Assembly (NCBI GenBank): GCA_036674765.1
Contig: JARVKI010000074.1
Span: 1-64,000, forward strand
DNA from: Seiridium cupressi
Taxonomy: Eukaryota; Ascomycota; Sordariomycetes; Amphisphaeriales; Sporocadaceae
Reading direction: 5' to 3'
DNA length: 64,000 nt
Part shown: positions 34,935 to 47,620 of the stretch, in pieces
Layout: each line of letters begins with the position of its first letter
Position numbering within the stretch: position 1 is the stretch's first letter
The notes under the pieces: model-generated
Databases searched by the model: none
Told to the model about the DNA's origin: nothing
The model's input: the letters and a program-made list of their open reading frames with translations, nothing else
Program-made: the position numbers and the translations under genes

Positions 34935-36785
34935 TTAGAACTTATACTTCTTTCTCTCGTCGCGCTTTTCTTCGTCTCTCTTAAGTCTCTTTCGGCTTTC
35001 ATTTGCGATCATCTCGTCGAGACCCTCCTCTCTCCTCCATTGAGCACCTGGGCCTTCTTCGCGCCTGCTCTCTTCATATCGACGTTTCAATTCATCTTTG
35101 CTGATACCGTCGCCGGACACAAGAGCTTCAGGGTCGAGAGCCACGTCCACATCTCCAGGCTTCTTGCGTTTTTGACCTCTGTCGTCGTCTTGACCAAGCA
35201 CCCGCATATCGTTATGTCCCGTCTTGCTGAGATCGTACGTTCTATCGCTACCGAAGAATCCTTCGGCACGGGCCTGGCGCTCCGGAATGACCGTGTAGGC
35301 GGAACGAGGATGGCTACTATCCTCGGTCTCGTAGCCACGTCTGTTCTTGCGAAGGTCAAACTCGCCCGCCATGGCTTCGGTTTGTGTACCGTACTCGGTG
35401 GGAACACTGCTGGCCATGCCACCAGGTGTTTCCATGCCCGATGGCGTTTCAAGACCGGCACCAACATCCTCTTCGTCCTCGTCCTCGTCGTCTTCTTCCT
35501 CTTCCTCTTCCTCCTCTTCAGATTCTTCCTCGGGCGGTTGCAACTCGCCCCAAAGGTTGCGTTCCACGGGCTCTCCGGCCGGCGGCGCCGCTTGGGTCGG
35601 TTGCATGATGCCAAAGATATCACCACCGAACAGAGGACGATTATACTCGTCCACGGGTGGTTTGCCCCAGCAGCCTGGATTGAAACCCCATTGCGCACCC
35701 GGTGGTATAGGAGCATTGAGGCCAGGAATCCGAAGGGACGGGTACGATGGAGGAGGGCCAAATCGCTGCTGGTGAATCAACCACGGGGGAGGAGCGCCTG
35801 GAGGGATGCTAAGGGACTCTTTGAGCGTGTCGCTCATCTCCCCCGGTCGCAGATGTCTCAGGTCAGTCTCGTACTCTTTGCCCTCGTAGTAGACTTCACC
35901 AAAGCGCGTGAGCGTTGGCTTCTCTTGGAATCTGAAGAAGGCGTCGTAAAGCTTCTGATAATCTATGTCTAGCTTCCCCAGCTTGCCAGACACTCTTTCT
36001 CTCTGTTTCTGCTTGAGACTTTGTTCTGCCTGCTTTTCCAAGACTGCATCTCTCATCTCGGCAATGCCAGTATCTGCGATAAACTTGGGAAGCTTGAAGG
36101 CAGACTTCTCAATACCACGCTTAGATGACAGATACTCCCGCTTCAGCGACCAATGCGGGGGAACAGGGACAACATTACGCTGAGCCTTGATCTGAACAAG
36201 CAATCGTGGATCTGCGGACGACGTATCGTGCCACTCGACGACCTCGGGTTTTGTGACCAGTGCTTTTAGCTCAGCAACCGAGAGCTTGTTGAGCTGTTTC
36301 CTCTTCTTCTTGGAAAGCTTGGCAGGACCGGTCTCCTCGTCCTCGTCGGGGATCTCGTCGTCGTCGTCGAAGAAGACCTCACCTTGATTGCCAGCATTTG
36401 CTTCCTTGGCAATATCATCCTCTTCTCTGGAGACACCGAACCTGGTGAAGATGTGCTTGTACATGGCAAATGCGGGATCATCGTTGTCGAAATCGATTTC
36501 GACGGGACCATCGGGTTCTGCCTTGTCAGGGACCGATGCATCTTTCTTGACTTCAAGGCCCGGTGTGCCATTCGCCGTGCCAGCATCCCCTGATTTTGAA
36601 GTGTCGTCGCCGTTTGTCTGTGCTTCCGGTGTCTCTTCCGCTGCTGTGGAATCCTGGGAAATGTCAGCAATGCTTGCGCAGCGAGAGCATGGCTGGCATA
36701 CCTCTGGTTGCGCCTTCTTCTCAGCCTTCTCAGCCTTTTTCTTTGCGCGCCTCCTCTGGTTCTTGCTCATCTGTGGTGCCGCCAT
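34935..36785 (-). CDS. CUS1: Splicing factor 3B subunit 2 (SAP145/Cus1 homologue)
   Basis: SF3B2 is part of the U2 snRNP SF3b complex that helps select the branch site. From the ATG at 36785 (MAAPQMSKNQRRRAKKKAEK) the gene has a 48-nt intron at 36701-36654 (GTATGC donor, GCTGAC branch, CCCAG acceptor) and encodes about 600 residues. The DUF382 core is clear: VVEWHDTSSADPRLLVQIKA, RNVVPVPPHWSLKREYLSSK and KLPKFIADTGI. The PSP domain follows (LRPGEMSDTLKESLSIPPGA, then PPPWLIHQQRFGPPPSYPSL and GLNAPIPPGAQWGFNPGCWG). A long Glu/Asp-rich stretch and a basic C-terminus ending KYKF complete it. The intron contains no stop and is a multiple of three, so retention would only add 16 residues. It diverges from the SLY41-like gene. 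Confidence 0.95.
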   Translation of the reverse strand: MAAPQMSKNQRRRAKKKAEKAEKKAQPEVCQPCSRCASIADISQDSTAAEETPEAQTNGDDTSKSGDAGTANGTPGLEVKKDASVPDKAEPDGPVEIDFDNDDPAFAMYKHIFTRFGVSREEDDIAKEANAGNQGEVFFDDDDEIPDEDEETGPAKLSKKKRKQLNKLSVAELKALVTKPEVVEWHDTSSADPRLLVQIKAQRNVVPVPPHWSLKREYLSSKRGIEKSAFKLPKFIADTGIAEMRDAVLEKQAEQSLKQKQRERVSGKLGKLDIDYQKLYDAFFRFQEKPTLTRFGEVYYEGKEYETDLRHLRPGEMSDTLKESLSIPPGAPPPWLIHQQRFGPPPSYPSLRIPGLNAPIPPGAQWGFNPGCWGKPPVDEYNRPLFGGDIFGIMQPTQAAPPAGEPVERNLWGELQPPEEESEEEEEEEEEDDEDEDEEDVGAGLETPSGMETPGGMASSVPTEYGTQTEAMAGEFDLRKNRRGYETEDSSHPRSAYTVIPERQARAEGFFGSDRTYDLSKTGHNDMRVLGQDDDRGQKRKKPGDVDVALDPEALVSGDGISKDELKRRYEESRREEGPGAQWRREEGLDEMIANESRKRLKRDEEKRDERKKYKF

Positions 36786-37666
36786 CTCGATAATCGTTAT
36801 CAAGCAGGGCCAGTCCCGATGACAGTCACCCAAGGGTTGATGTGTTTTGCCTGACAACTTGTGTAGGTCGAGTGAGGCTAACGCAGCTTGTCGTGCGCCG
36901 GAGTCGAAGGCGTCTGGAACTTTTCTGTGGCTGGAGCTTGGCTTTCCTGCCGCGACAGTTCTAGGCTGCCCGCCGGAGCTTGGAGCACGTTTTCTGTAGC
37001 TTTTGGACACCCAGTTACTAGGTCCTCAGTTGCACTCTTTGTGTGCTTAATTGCACTCTTGAAAACCGACTATCAACAAAACAGAGGGGGGTCATTCAAT
37101 GCCAGACTTCCAGATTTCGCCTCAAATTCCGCTGTAATTCTGTATCTTTCGGTGAGATTCAAGGCCAAGTTTGTTCAAAGATTTTCAAAGCAATTCTCAA
37201 AACCAGCACAGTAGCTCCATAAGATATTGGTTGCGTAGTAAAGCGCAAAGCTGTGTCCGAACCAAGTGAGACCAGGCGCAAAGTCTTAGGTAATCTGTAA
37301 TCGCGCCGGCGATTGCGACAGGGATGAACACGCGGCAGTGGATGGCCATCGGTGCATTCATCTCCAGATTTCTCGGCTGTAACTCGTATCAATCAATGCA
37401 CATGCAATTTTATGAACGCCGCTCGAATGCGCTACTTCGAACCACTATCGCCTTCAACTTCGTGATTGGAAGCTCGAGATCCCATAGCAGTCCTCGACAA
37501 TAACTAAACCTCTTGTGCCCTGAAAGTGTCGTCAGAAGTCGGAAACATCTTCAGCAATGGTTCAGTGAAACCGCCAGACTCATTCCTCGTCCTCCTTTTA
37601 AGGTTACGCCTTTTGCTTCTTGAAGTCCGTCGTTCGTTACAATCTACCTCAACACACATATTCGCG
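36786..37666. promoter_or_regulatory. Divergent promoter region, SF3B2 and SLY41-like genes
   Basis: 881 bp between divergent start codons. An open frame extends upstream of the SF3B2 start to 37010 but carries nothing family-like, so I treat it as 5' untranslated sequence. No other gene is evident. Confidence 0.5.
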
Positions 37667-39476
37667 ATGCCGCATTCCACTTCCTCAGGCTCGTACTCCC
37701 GCGAGCCATCGGTATCGCGCGCGACTCCAAAGTCCCTTGCCGATAGGGATGTCGACAGTGGACTGGAGAAGTTCCCTGACCACATCGATGCGCCCATGTT
37801 TGCGAACAACGGCTGGAGAGAGTCTAGCCCCGCCCGTGGATATACTCCAGGTTTGAACGGGAGCACGAGCACGACGCCCGCAGTCGAGAGGTGGCAGCCG
37901 AGACGAGATAGCCTCCAAGCAAGAGGCGTCAGATGGGGACCAATGGACGGTCCTTCGAGGCAAGGGCCGGGACATGGGAGGCAGAAGAGCATTACTCAAG
38001 CAATCCGGACGATAAGAGGGAGAAACGGCAGCGTCAGTCAAAATGCGCATGAAATTGCCGACGCACTAAAAGCGCCTTTGTCCTGGCAGCTCATTGTATG
38101 TCATCTCGTTTGTGAAGGAATTACCATTGCCAACTTCCCTGCTGACAGCGTGCGTCATGTAGATCCTGTGTGTTATGTGGTACATGTCCTCTGCCTTAAC
38201 CAACACATCGTCCAAGTCCATCTTGAATGCCTTTGACAAACCAGCCACCCTGACGATGGTCCAATTCTTCCTCGTCGCATTCTACTGCATTACCTCGTCA
38301 TGGCTGGCTTCGATCTTCCCGAATCTGCGAACCTCGATACCGGCCCTGAAATACCCGATCCGCCAGCCCTCGCGCGATGTGATCAACACGACTCTGCCCC
38401 TAGCTGCCTTTCAGATCGGCGGTCATCTTCTGAGTGCATCAGCTACTTCCAAAATACCCGTTTCTCTGGTACACACGGTCAAGGGCTTGTCGCCCTTATT
38501 CACTGTCTTCGCTTATCGGTTCATATTCAATATCAAATACCCAATGGCAACATACTATTCACTCATACCCCTCACAGCCGGTGTCATGCTGGCTTGCTCG
38601 GGAAATCACACGTTTGGGGGCGAGCTGCTGGGGTTGATATATGCCTTTTTGGCAACAATCCTGTTCGTAACACAGAATATTGTTTCGAAGCGGCTTTTCA
38701 ACGAGGCTGCCAAAGCTGAGGCGGAAGGGCATGCGGCCAAGTCTCAAAAGCTGGATAAGTTGAACCTCTTATGCTATTCCTCTGGGATGGCTTTCGTCCT
38801 CACGTCACCAATTTGGTTCTGGAGTGAGGGCATATACTTGATCAAGGACTTTCTCACCGACGGCGCGGTAGACTTGACCGGCAAAGCAAACGCCATGGAT
38901 CATGGGCGGCTCTTCCTGGAGTTCCTCTTCAACGGCACATTCCACTTTGGGCAGAATATTCTGGCCTTTGTTCTGCTATCGCTGGTCTCACCTGTCACCT
39001 ACTCTGTTGCATCATTGATCAAGCGAGTTTTCGTCATTGTGGTAGCCATCATCTGGTTTCAGAACACGACAACCAGACTACAAGCCGTTGGAATTGGTCT
39101 TACCTTCCTCGGTCTCTACTTGTATGACCGTTCCAGCGAGAGCAATAAGGCAGACAAGCGTGCTCGCATGCTCAGCCAAAGCAATGTCGATCGTCCATTA
39201 CTACCGCTGAACACCCAGGGTGCCTTCCAGGCCAGCCAAATGGCACCTGTGTTTGAGAGCCCGTCAGTGGTGTCCGCAGGACCCAATCCTCACGCTTACA
39301 CGAATGGACACACGGCGCTTGCCAATGGCGGAAGCGACGATTCTAAGAAGAACGACGATACTGGCGGCGGACGGCAAAGAGGCAATAGCAACGCCACTTG
39401 GCTGGCGCCTGGAACCAGGCAGGAAGATACGTGGAGATTTCAGGATCGTATGCAGCAACCTCAGCGCGTAACATGA
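37667..39476 (+). CDS. Triose-phosphate-transporter family membrane protein (SLY41-like)
   Basis: Two exons, 37667-38095 and 38163-39476 (67-nt intron ending CATGTAG), encode 580 residues. The DMT/TPT family exchanges nucleotide-sugars or phosphorylated metabolites across Golgi, ER or other membranes; yeast Sly41 suppresses loss of the Rab Ypt1. Residues 1-140 are hydrophilic and Ser/Arg-rich. About ten transmembrane helices follow, starting at LCVMWYMSSALTNTSSKSIL and including SLVHTVKGLSPLFTVFAYRF, the conserved KGLSPLF helix of this subfamily, and SPVTYSVASLIKRVFVIVVA near the end. The hydrophilic tail (about 100 residues) is Asn/Gly-rich. The frame is open upstream of 37667 but has no ATG, which fixes the start. 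The assignment to SLY41 rather than another TPT member is by pattern only. Confidence 0.85.
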
Positions 39477-40382
39477 AGTCTCGTGTATTAGTGTAATGCG
39501 TAAATGACATATATATGTGTACAGAGATGGATGATGACTACTGGACTCGAGGATGTTGATGGTGACCAGAGTCCATCTTTTCCATATAATTAGACTTGGG
39601 ATATGAACTTTGGCCAAGCAATCGTCAATGGTAAATTAGGCATCAAGCGGGCTGGAGTTTTGACGGCACTGGCTCAATTAATTCAAAGCCAGATCTTCGT
39701 GCACAAGTATCGTCTTATGGATAATAGATACTCTGTTGCAAATTTTAGATAACTTCTACCAGTGACTTGCTCCAATTCCACAGCAAGAGTGTCTGTGTAG
39801 TATTTTTGCATGACTATTGTTATTATCCATGAAAATGTGATCTACTCCTATGGGCATCTTGTCATTGACTAATGGCGAGGTCACGAGGCAAGAATGGACG
39901 GGATTGTGCGTTAGAAATGCTGTCCAAGACTTGTGAAGAAATTCATTGCCTATATCAGCATCACCGTATATCCAATCTTTGAAACAGTTGCACAAGCTAC
40001 AACTGAATGCACACCTAGGTAAGTTACCGTACATGAATGTAAGTAAGGTAGCTTAAGACATAGAAGATAGCGTACCTAAGGTTAGCAGAGTATTTGTGTG
40101 GCTGTTTTCTGAATCCTAAAGCATCATCACGGTCCACTGGCAGAATTCAATTTGGAGCTAGTCAAGCTGCAGTTGGCCCCACTGTCCATGTTTACCCGAT
40201 TCCCAATTTCGGCGCATCACGTGATTCGCGCTTGGACCAGCACGGAGCTTCTCGGCAAGAGAGGCTCGACAGAACCCAGCTTGAGGTTTTTGTCCGTGGA
40301 CCTCATCTCTTCAATTTTCCTCTCCCCATACTCCATCACCAACCACCACCCCATCCTCAATTGCTGCTTGTCATCTCTCAAG
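39477..40382. other. Intergenic interval, ATP2 promoter side
   Basis: This is the 3' flank of the SLY41-like gene and the promoter of ATP2. The last 180 bases are pyrimidine-rich and contain the ATCACGTGAT palindrome at 40216-40225. I find no gene here. Confidence 0.5.
40216..40225. promoter_or_regulatory. ATCACGTGAT palindrome upstream of ATP2
   Basis: A perfect 10-bp palindrome around CACGTG, 157 bp before the ATP2 start. TCACGTGA is the preferred site of Cbf1-type bHLH factors, which act on many respiratory genes in fungi. Function here is inferred from sequence and position only. Confidence 0.4.
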
Positions 40383-42332
<1,950 letters not shown>

Positions 42333-45300
42333 AGGATTAGTTAAATCCAGGCTGTTAAATAGAGAGTGGCTGCTGGGGATGCAAGGATGGTGGCCTGTGT
42401 ATATCTAGAAAAGGAGAGCCAGTCCGGTTGAGGAGCGGTTTTCTAACTCAATCGATTCCTTTTGTGAGCTGTATACCATGAATCCACCATAATTTCCCGA
42501 ATACCTGTTCTTGGCATCGATCGTGTGCTTCTTGTGCTTGTTTCGGCAGAAGTGATTTCAAAAAAAATCTTGCCACTTGAAGAATAAAATGCATCATATG
42601 CTCAGGTGTTTCTGAGAACACGCAAGCTCGAGCTGTCGGATGATTTCATTTGACTCGACGGGAATTGTCTAGTTTCTAACCCTCAAGCTCTTAATAAGAG
42701 TAAGTGCTGATGAGCTTCGCTTAGATCGCCAACTTGCACATGTTGCAAGTCATCTCCGCGGATCTTGCAACACTATGCCTGCTCAATTTGTCGGGTGTTA
42801 AGGCCAAGGTTTCATCTACTGTCATGGATAATCTTCCCTATGGCACATTCAAGAGTAAACAGGTTGCTGATCTGCCACATCTGCATTCGGCTCCGTGTTG
42901 ATTGAGGCTTTCAACTGCTGAAATTCGAAACCCGGCCATTCCAGCACTTTGCCTGGTTGCATAAACGGCAAGTCTGGAGACAATGGCAACCTCGGAGGGA
43001 GTGCGCTTGCCGCCATATCCATATGCTCATTTCAATCGGAAAGAATTCATCCGACTATTTTTCTCACAACCAGCACAGGATCACGATGCTCTTCTCTTCG
43101 TTGTTCGTCATCCTGCGATCTTTGGTGGTTAAGCGGTCTACCACCACCATACTATACGTCTAGGGCGGTCCGGGGGAACAAGACTTAATATCCCTGAACG
43201 TGTTCTCATCGACACTTTGTCGGACTGGGTCTTGGAGCGTTGTAGACAGACATCTGTGATCTCAAGCGGCCATTTCGGCTCTTATTGACGCGTTATACAC
43301 CGAAGCACAACCACCAGGTGCGACATAAAGGTCATGTCTACTCACCAGCCGGGTGCGTTATGGTCTGGCTCGGTTTTTCGACACCTCCGTCAAGGTCATT
43401 TTTCCAAGCGGTAGCGCCCCGCTTCTACAGAATGTCAGGGCTGAGTTGTGTATCTTTGAGGCTATTCTCGTGCCTGTGGAACTTCATGGCAAGAAAGGAT
43501 AGACAATTGGTGAAAAATGAAAAAATAAAACCCTATATCGCCTTGATTTTCAACAGAACTTGACTTTGCTCGTGAGCAAAATCTTCTGTGTTACCATTGG
43601 TTCAATCGCGAATGGATCTTCCAAAAGTTGTAGGCTTCTATAAATCGAATGCAGTGTAGCCTCGGCTGACTGACGTACTCTAAGCCTCCTCCTAAAAACA
43701 AGTAGAGACTGGGTATTTCAAGCGAGACAGATGTGGTATAATGTCATGTAAATGAGACTCGCCGAGGCCCTTTCATCTCGACCTTTGCTTACGTTAAAGC
43801 TTTGACGACAAAGTGGTCCTAGGCATGATTTTAGAGTCATTATCAACTATAGCAAAGTCCAGGTTAGAGAGAAGACCAATCTTGATATGTTTCCTCCTGT
43901 GGGCTATTCCTATAATCAACTGTGAGCCCACCTCAAAGCTTGCCAATCCCATCCACTAAGTACATGTAGATAAACCATCAGGGGCAAGTATTGGACCTCA
44001 GCTTACCAAATCCATGAAAATCTCCACGGCAACCTTTTTGAAAGGACTTGGAATGGCGCTTCTGTTATTTGCCTTTCTATCGGCCGGCCGTAAAGTCGTA
44101 GGACATGGCTGGTAATGGGTGGCATTCTAGGTTCTTTCTCCTCGACGTCTAAGCCGGCTCGTGTCGGCGAACACCACGGACAACGCAAACCACTTCGACA
44201 GCGGGGCGTTTTCTACAGTGGCGCATTCTAACTAGTCAGCGAGTGATATACTTATTTAAAGTCAGCAATGCCGCTCGGTTACATCAAGCTCCAATGCTAC
44301 GTATGCAGCTGGTGCTCCTGAGGGTGTTTGGCTTTTTATACCCTGGTCCTCCCAAGACGTATATGATCACTGTCAATTGCGATTAGCTGTCTAAAACTGT
44401 TCTTTCCGCACATACGATACCTAGAATTAACATTGCTATATTCACCCACCATGTATTAACCGCGTGGCATAAAACCATCAAAGACGACAGCACGAATAGT
44501 AACATTGAACGATCTAGAAAGCTGTCGACATATACGTAGACCATTGGTTTGAGTCACAGTCAAGGATGTCAATTGGTTGAAACACCCTATGAAGCTCATG
44601 CAGAATAAGTTAAGCAGTGAGACTGATACTGATTGTCGATCTGGTATCCTTGAGTATGGAGCCATTGATTATCATCTAGTTGAACTCGTTTCAGCAGATA
44701 GATGTTTTATGAGTTACCGAATGTGGGAGAGTTTGTATCAAATTAACTGTGATAATCGGGACGAACGCTATAGGTTCTGTAAACCTTCCATAGAACGTAA
44801 AACTCTATTTCTTCTAGTTTCCGGATTCAGGGCCAATAGACTTGATGGTTCCATCCAGTCATTACGGACTGGAATGAGAGCGGGAAATTAATGACATTCG
44901 TGTTGTTCCTTGACACTATAGGGACAATTTGCCCTCCTTCCTCGCAAATATTTATAAAAAAGAATTTTTTGAAGGCCAAGTGAGATGGGATAGCTATTAT
45001 CGTATTAGACTCTTTTGCTTTTTACTTGAAATTAATCAACTAAATCCCATAAAGCGTAAGCCAATCTTAAAGCTGTGTTGGCATACGAAGGATTCTTTTT
45101 TTAAATGTCTGCATTAGGGTCATTACTTTAGAGTTTTTCCAGATGAAGGATCTTGGAATTATAGACTTACCTAAATTTGAGGTGATTATACTAGTCCATG
45201 TGGACTAGATATTTGGCCATAATAATTTCTGGCCGGAGTATCTGAGCACTTTTTAAAAGGCTAGGCCCGTTGTCCATTTGTAATTGGAAACACGGATTAT

Positions 45301-45931
45301 CCTCTCGATTTCGATGTTGTCCTATCTTTTTGCATCACTTTGAAAGACTACCTACCCTAAAAGAAATAAGGAAGTACACACGGTCATTTCCAATTTAAGA
45401 TAATTTACTGATCGAAATCCTGCATAATATCACAAGATTCATAAAAGCCCATATGACAGTGATATTTAATTCTCTCAGTAATGATACGTGCCGATTATTC
45501 ATAAGCAAGTGGAAATGGTGTTCATTACCTAAAAATCTCACTATTAGTGTGAGATGGACCGAAGGTTCCATTAATATTAGTTATCCTACAAGAAAGTATA
45601 CTTCTAACATTATTCTATGCCGCAAGGCTGCATTAGTCATGGACTGGGCTTAGTACTAAAGAGCCGAGAAAGGGGTTCCGCGGATCGTTGCAGTGCCGAG
45701 GCGCTCTACATTGAATTTCCCCGCACTTATACTAGACTCCATCGCTGCACTATCCCACAACAACATTCGACATATAATGCAATTCTCTTTGGTTGATCAG
45801 CTATAGACAACCGCCACGAATTTCTTGGGACTATGAAGTTCATTTATGCTGACACAACCCTCGCGTAGGATCGCAGACAATCCGCAGTTACCTCGTAACA
45901 ATTAAATTCAGGAAGTCGTTCTCGACTAGCA
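42333..45931. other. 3.6-kb AT-rich gene-poor interval
   Basis: After the ATP2 3' flank I see no recognisable gene. The part from about 44.4 to 45.7 kb is notably AT-rich and holds several frames on the + strand (44577-44891, 44929-45117, 45453-45653) with AT-biased codons and no motif. A decayed mobile element or gene is possible but unsupported. Confidence 0.5.
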
Positions 45932-47050
45932 ATGGCAACCTCGTTGCCAACACATGCGCCTATAGATGTATTCGATCGGCTTCCTGTTGAGATTCGACTA
46001 AACATAATGGATCACTGCCATGGTCCTTCGTCCCTCTGGAGTCTGATCAAGGCATCCCGGGCGATGTCCTCCGTGTTTGAGGGATACGGGGCTGAAATTA
46101 TCGAGAACAACATTGCAAAGACCGTCCCAGTCCAGACCCAGACCGTAATGAGGGCCGTATTTCGGACGCGTATAGGCTGCGGACCGGGACTCGACGATGC
46201 CAAGAATCTAACCAAAGTCAACTCACCCCCAATTATCGAAGACAAAGACAATGAGAATAGGGACATTGAACTGCCTCGTCGGTTCCTGACCCTGGCACAT
46301 CGGATTCACACGTTGGCCCATGCCTGTATCGACCACTATATTGAAAAATCTCTCACCATCCGTCCAGCTTCTGTTGCGAAATTCCCAAACAAGATTCACA
46401 ACCGTCGCAAAAAGGATGGCGAATCCGAAGACTGTCGATACCAGCCTCGTATTACGGGCCCACCTTCGTGGGTAGAGGAACATCGAGTTATCAAAGCACT
46501 GTGGCGTGTGCAGCTGTTCTTCGAGCTCAACAGTGCTCGCACAAGGCACCGTCTGGATTGGCCAGTTGTGGATTTGAATGCCCTGGCGTCGTCGAGCCTT
46601 CCAGGGTACTTCTCCATCAATGATTACGAGATCCAGCAGATCCTGACAGTATACGAGTACTTGGAGCAACTGCAGAATCAGCCATGTCTTCACGACTACA
46701 GGCTCCCAACCATAGGTAAGGGCTTAGCCATCGATTACAGCTGCGCGGACCAGACTGTCTCTGGTTTCCGAGAGGAATGTCTCCAGCACGGTCCCGGTCA
46801 TATTGACTGGTCGCCGACGTCATGCGCATCCCAAAGAGTTCTAGCGAACGGTGGCTTAGCAGCACCGATACCAGGGATACCATTTGAGCCCTATCGCAAG
46901 TACGGTCTTGCCCTATGGGACAATGTTCGCAGGCGAGACTTGGGCTTATCGGAACCCCGACGTATGGCCATGTTCAGTATGTCCAAGTACTTCTTTAGAT
47001 GGTACAGCATTTTGACGGAAGAGGAGAGAAAACTACATCCGTGGGGATAA
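45932..47050 (+). CDS. Hypothetical protein with F-box-like N-terminus
   Basis: A single exon encodes 372 residues from the ATG at 45932. Residues 10-45 (IDVFDRLPVEIRLNIMDHCH, then SSLWSLIKASRAMSSVFEGY) follow the F-box pattern LP.E.....I......L..L...S...... seen in many fungal proteins that may recruit targets to SCF ubiquitin ligases. The rest is hydrophilic and mostly helical with no second domain that I recognise. The tail (FSMSKYFFRWYSILTEEERK) resembles other fungal proteins of this loose group. There is no intron, signal peptide or membrane segment. It is flanked on the left by 3.6 kb without genes. The F-box call is tentative. Confidence 0.75.
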   Translation: MATSLPTHAPIDVFDRLPVEIRLNIMDHCHGPSSLWSLIKASRAMSSVFEGYGAEIIENNIAKTVPVQTQTVMRAVFRTRIGCGPGLDDAKNLTKVNSPPIIEDKDNENRDIELPRRFLTLAHRIHTLAHACIDHYIEKSLTIRPASVAKFPNKIHNRRKKDGESEDCRYQPRITGPPSWVEEHRVIKALWRVQLFFELNSARTRHRLDWPVVDLNALASSSLPGYFSINDYEIQQILTVYEYLEQLQNQPCLHDYRLPTIGKGLAIDYSCADQTVSGFREECLQHGPGHIDWSPTSCASQRVLANGGLAAPIPGIPFEPYRKYGLALWDNVRRRDLGLSEPRRMAMFSMSKYFFRWYSILTEEERKLHPWG

Positions 47051-47620
47051 TTGATGAGTCTACGGGCTGCGAGCACTCATGGATTTTCTAGTGAGTTAGG
47101 GGGTTGCGCATAGAGGGTCAGCCCGTATATGCCATTGTCAGAGCTTTCCGGAGAGCATAGTATCGTTTGATGCCATCCTAGCTGGGATCTGTTGTATGAA
47201 TAGTCTTGAATCTATACTGAATTACGTATCGACTATAGCTCACACGTGTATACCAAAGTCGCATTTCAGGTAAAGTAACCGTCCAAAAACAGCTGGTGCT
47301 AGAGCGGCGGGTAAGTCCTAGGAAACATACAAAAGCGCCTGACAGATTATCAAATAGGAAGTGGAATGTTCCGCCATCTCGACTTTTCGAGCCCGAAATA
47401 GTCCAAGATCTTAGGATATTTGAGTACAACTGAGATATGTGACGCAAAGATTTCTTGGTCAGCACTGGACAAGGTCGACCATCGTCACGTAATACGGGCG
47501 ATGCACGGGCCAGGGAGCTTCGGGCAGCTCCAAAAATGGAAACTTCTAAACATTTCCTACCCGCCCGTCACAATGCAAGGTTGTGCATTCGCCCGCTCGC
47601 ATTGAGCGTCAATTCCTCGA
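47051..47620. other. Intergenic interval
   Basis: Between the F-box-like gene and the AAA+ ATPase gene. I see no feature besides the presumed promoter of the latter. Confidence 0.5.

Noticed and set aside
35040..35972. 310-codon open frame antisense to the SF3B2 gene
   Set aside because: It mirrors the coding strand, including runs opposite the acidic repeat, and has no family motif or start context. The real gene on the other strand is unambiguous.
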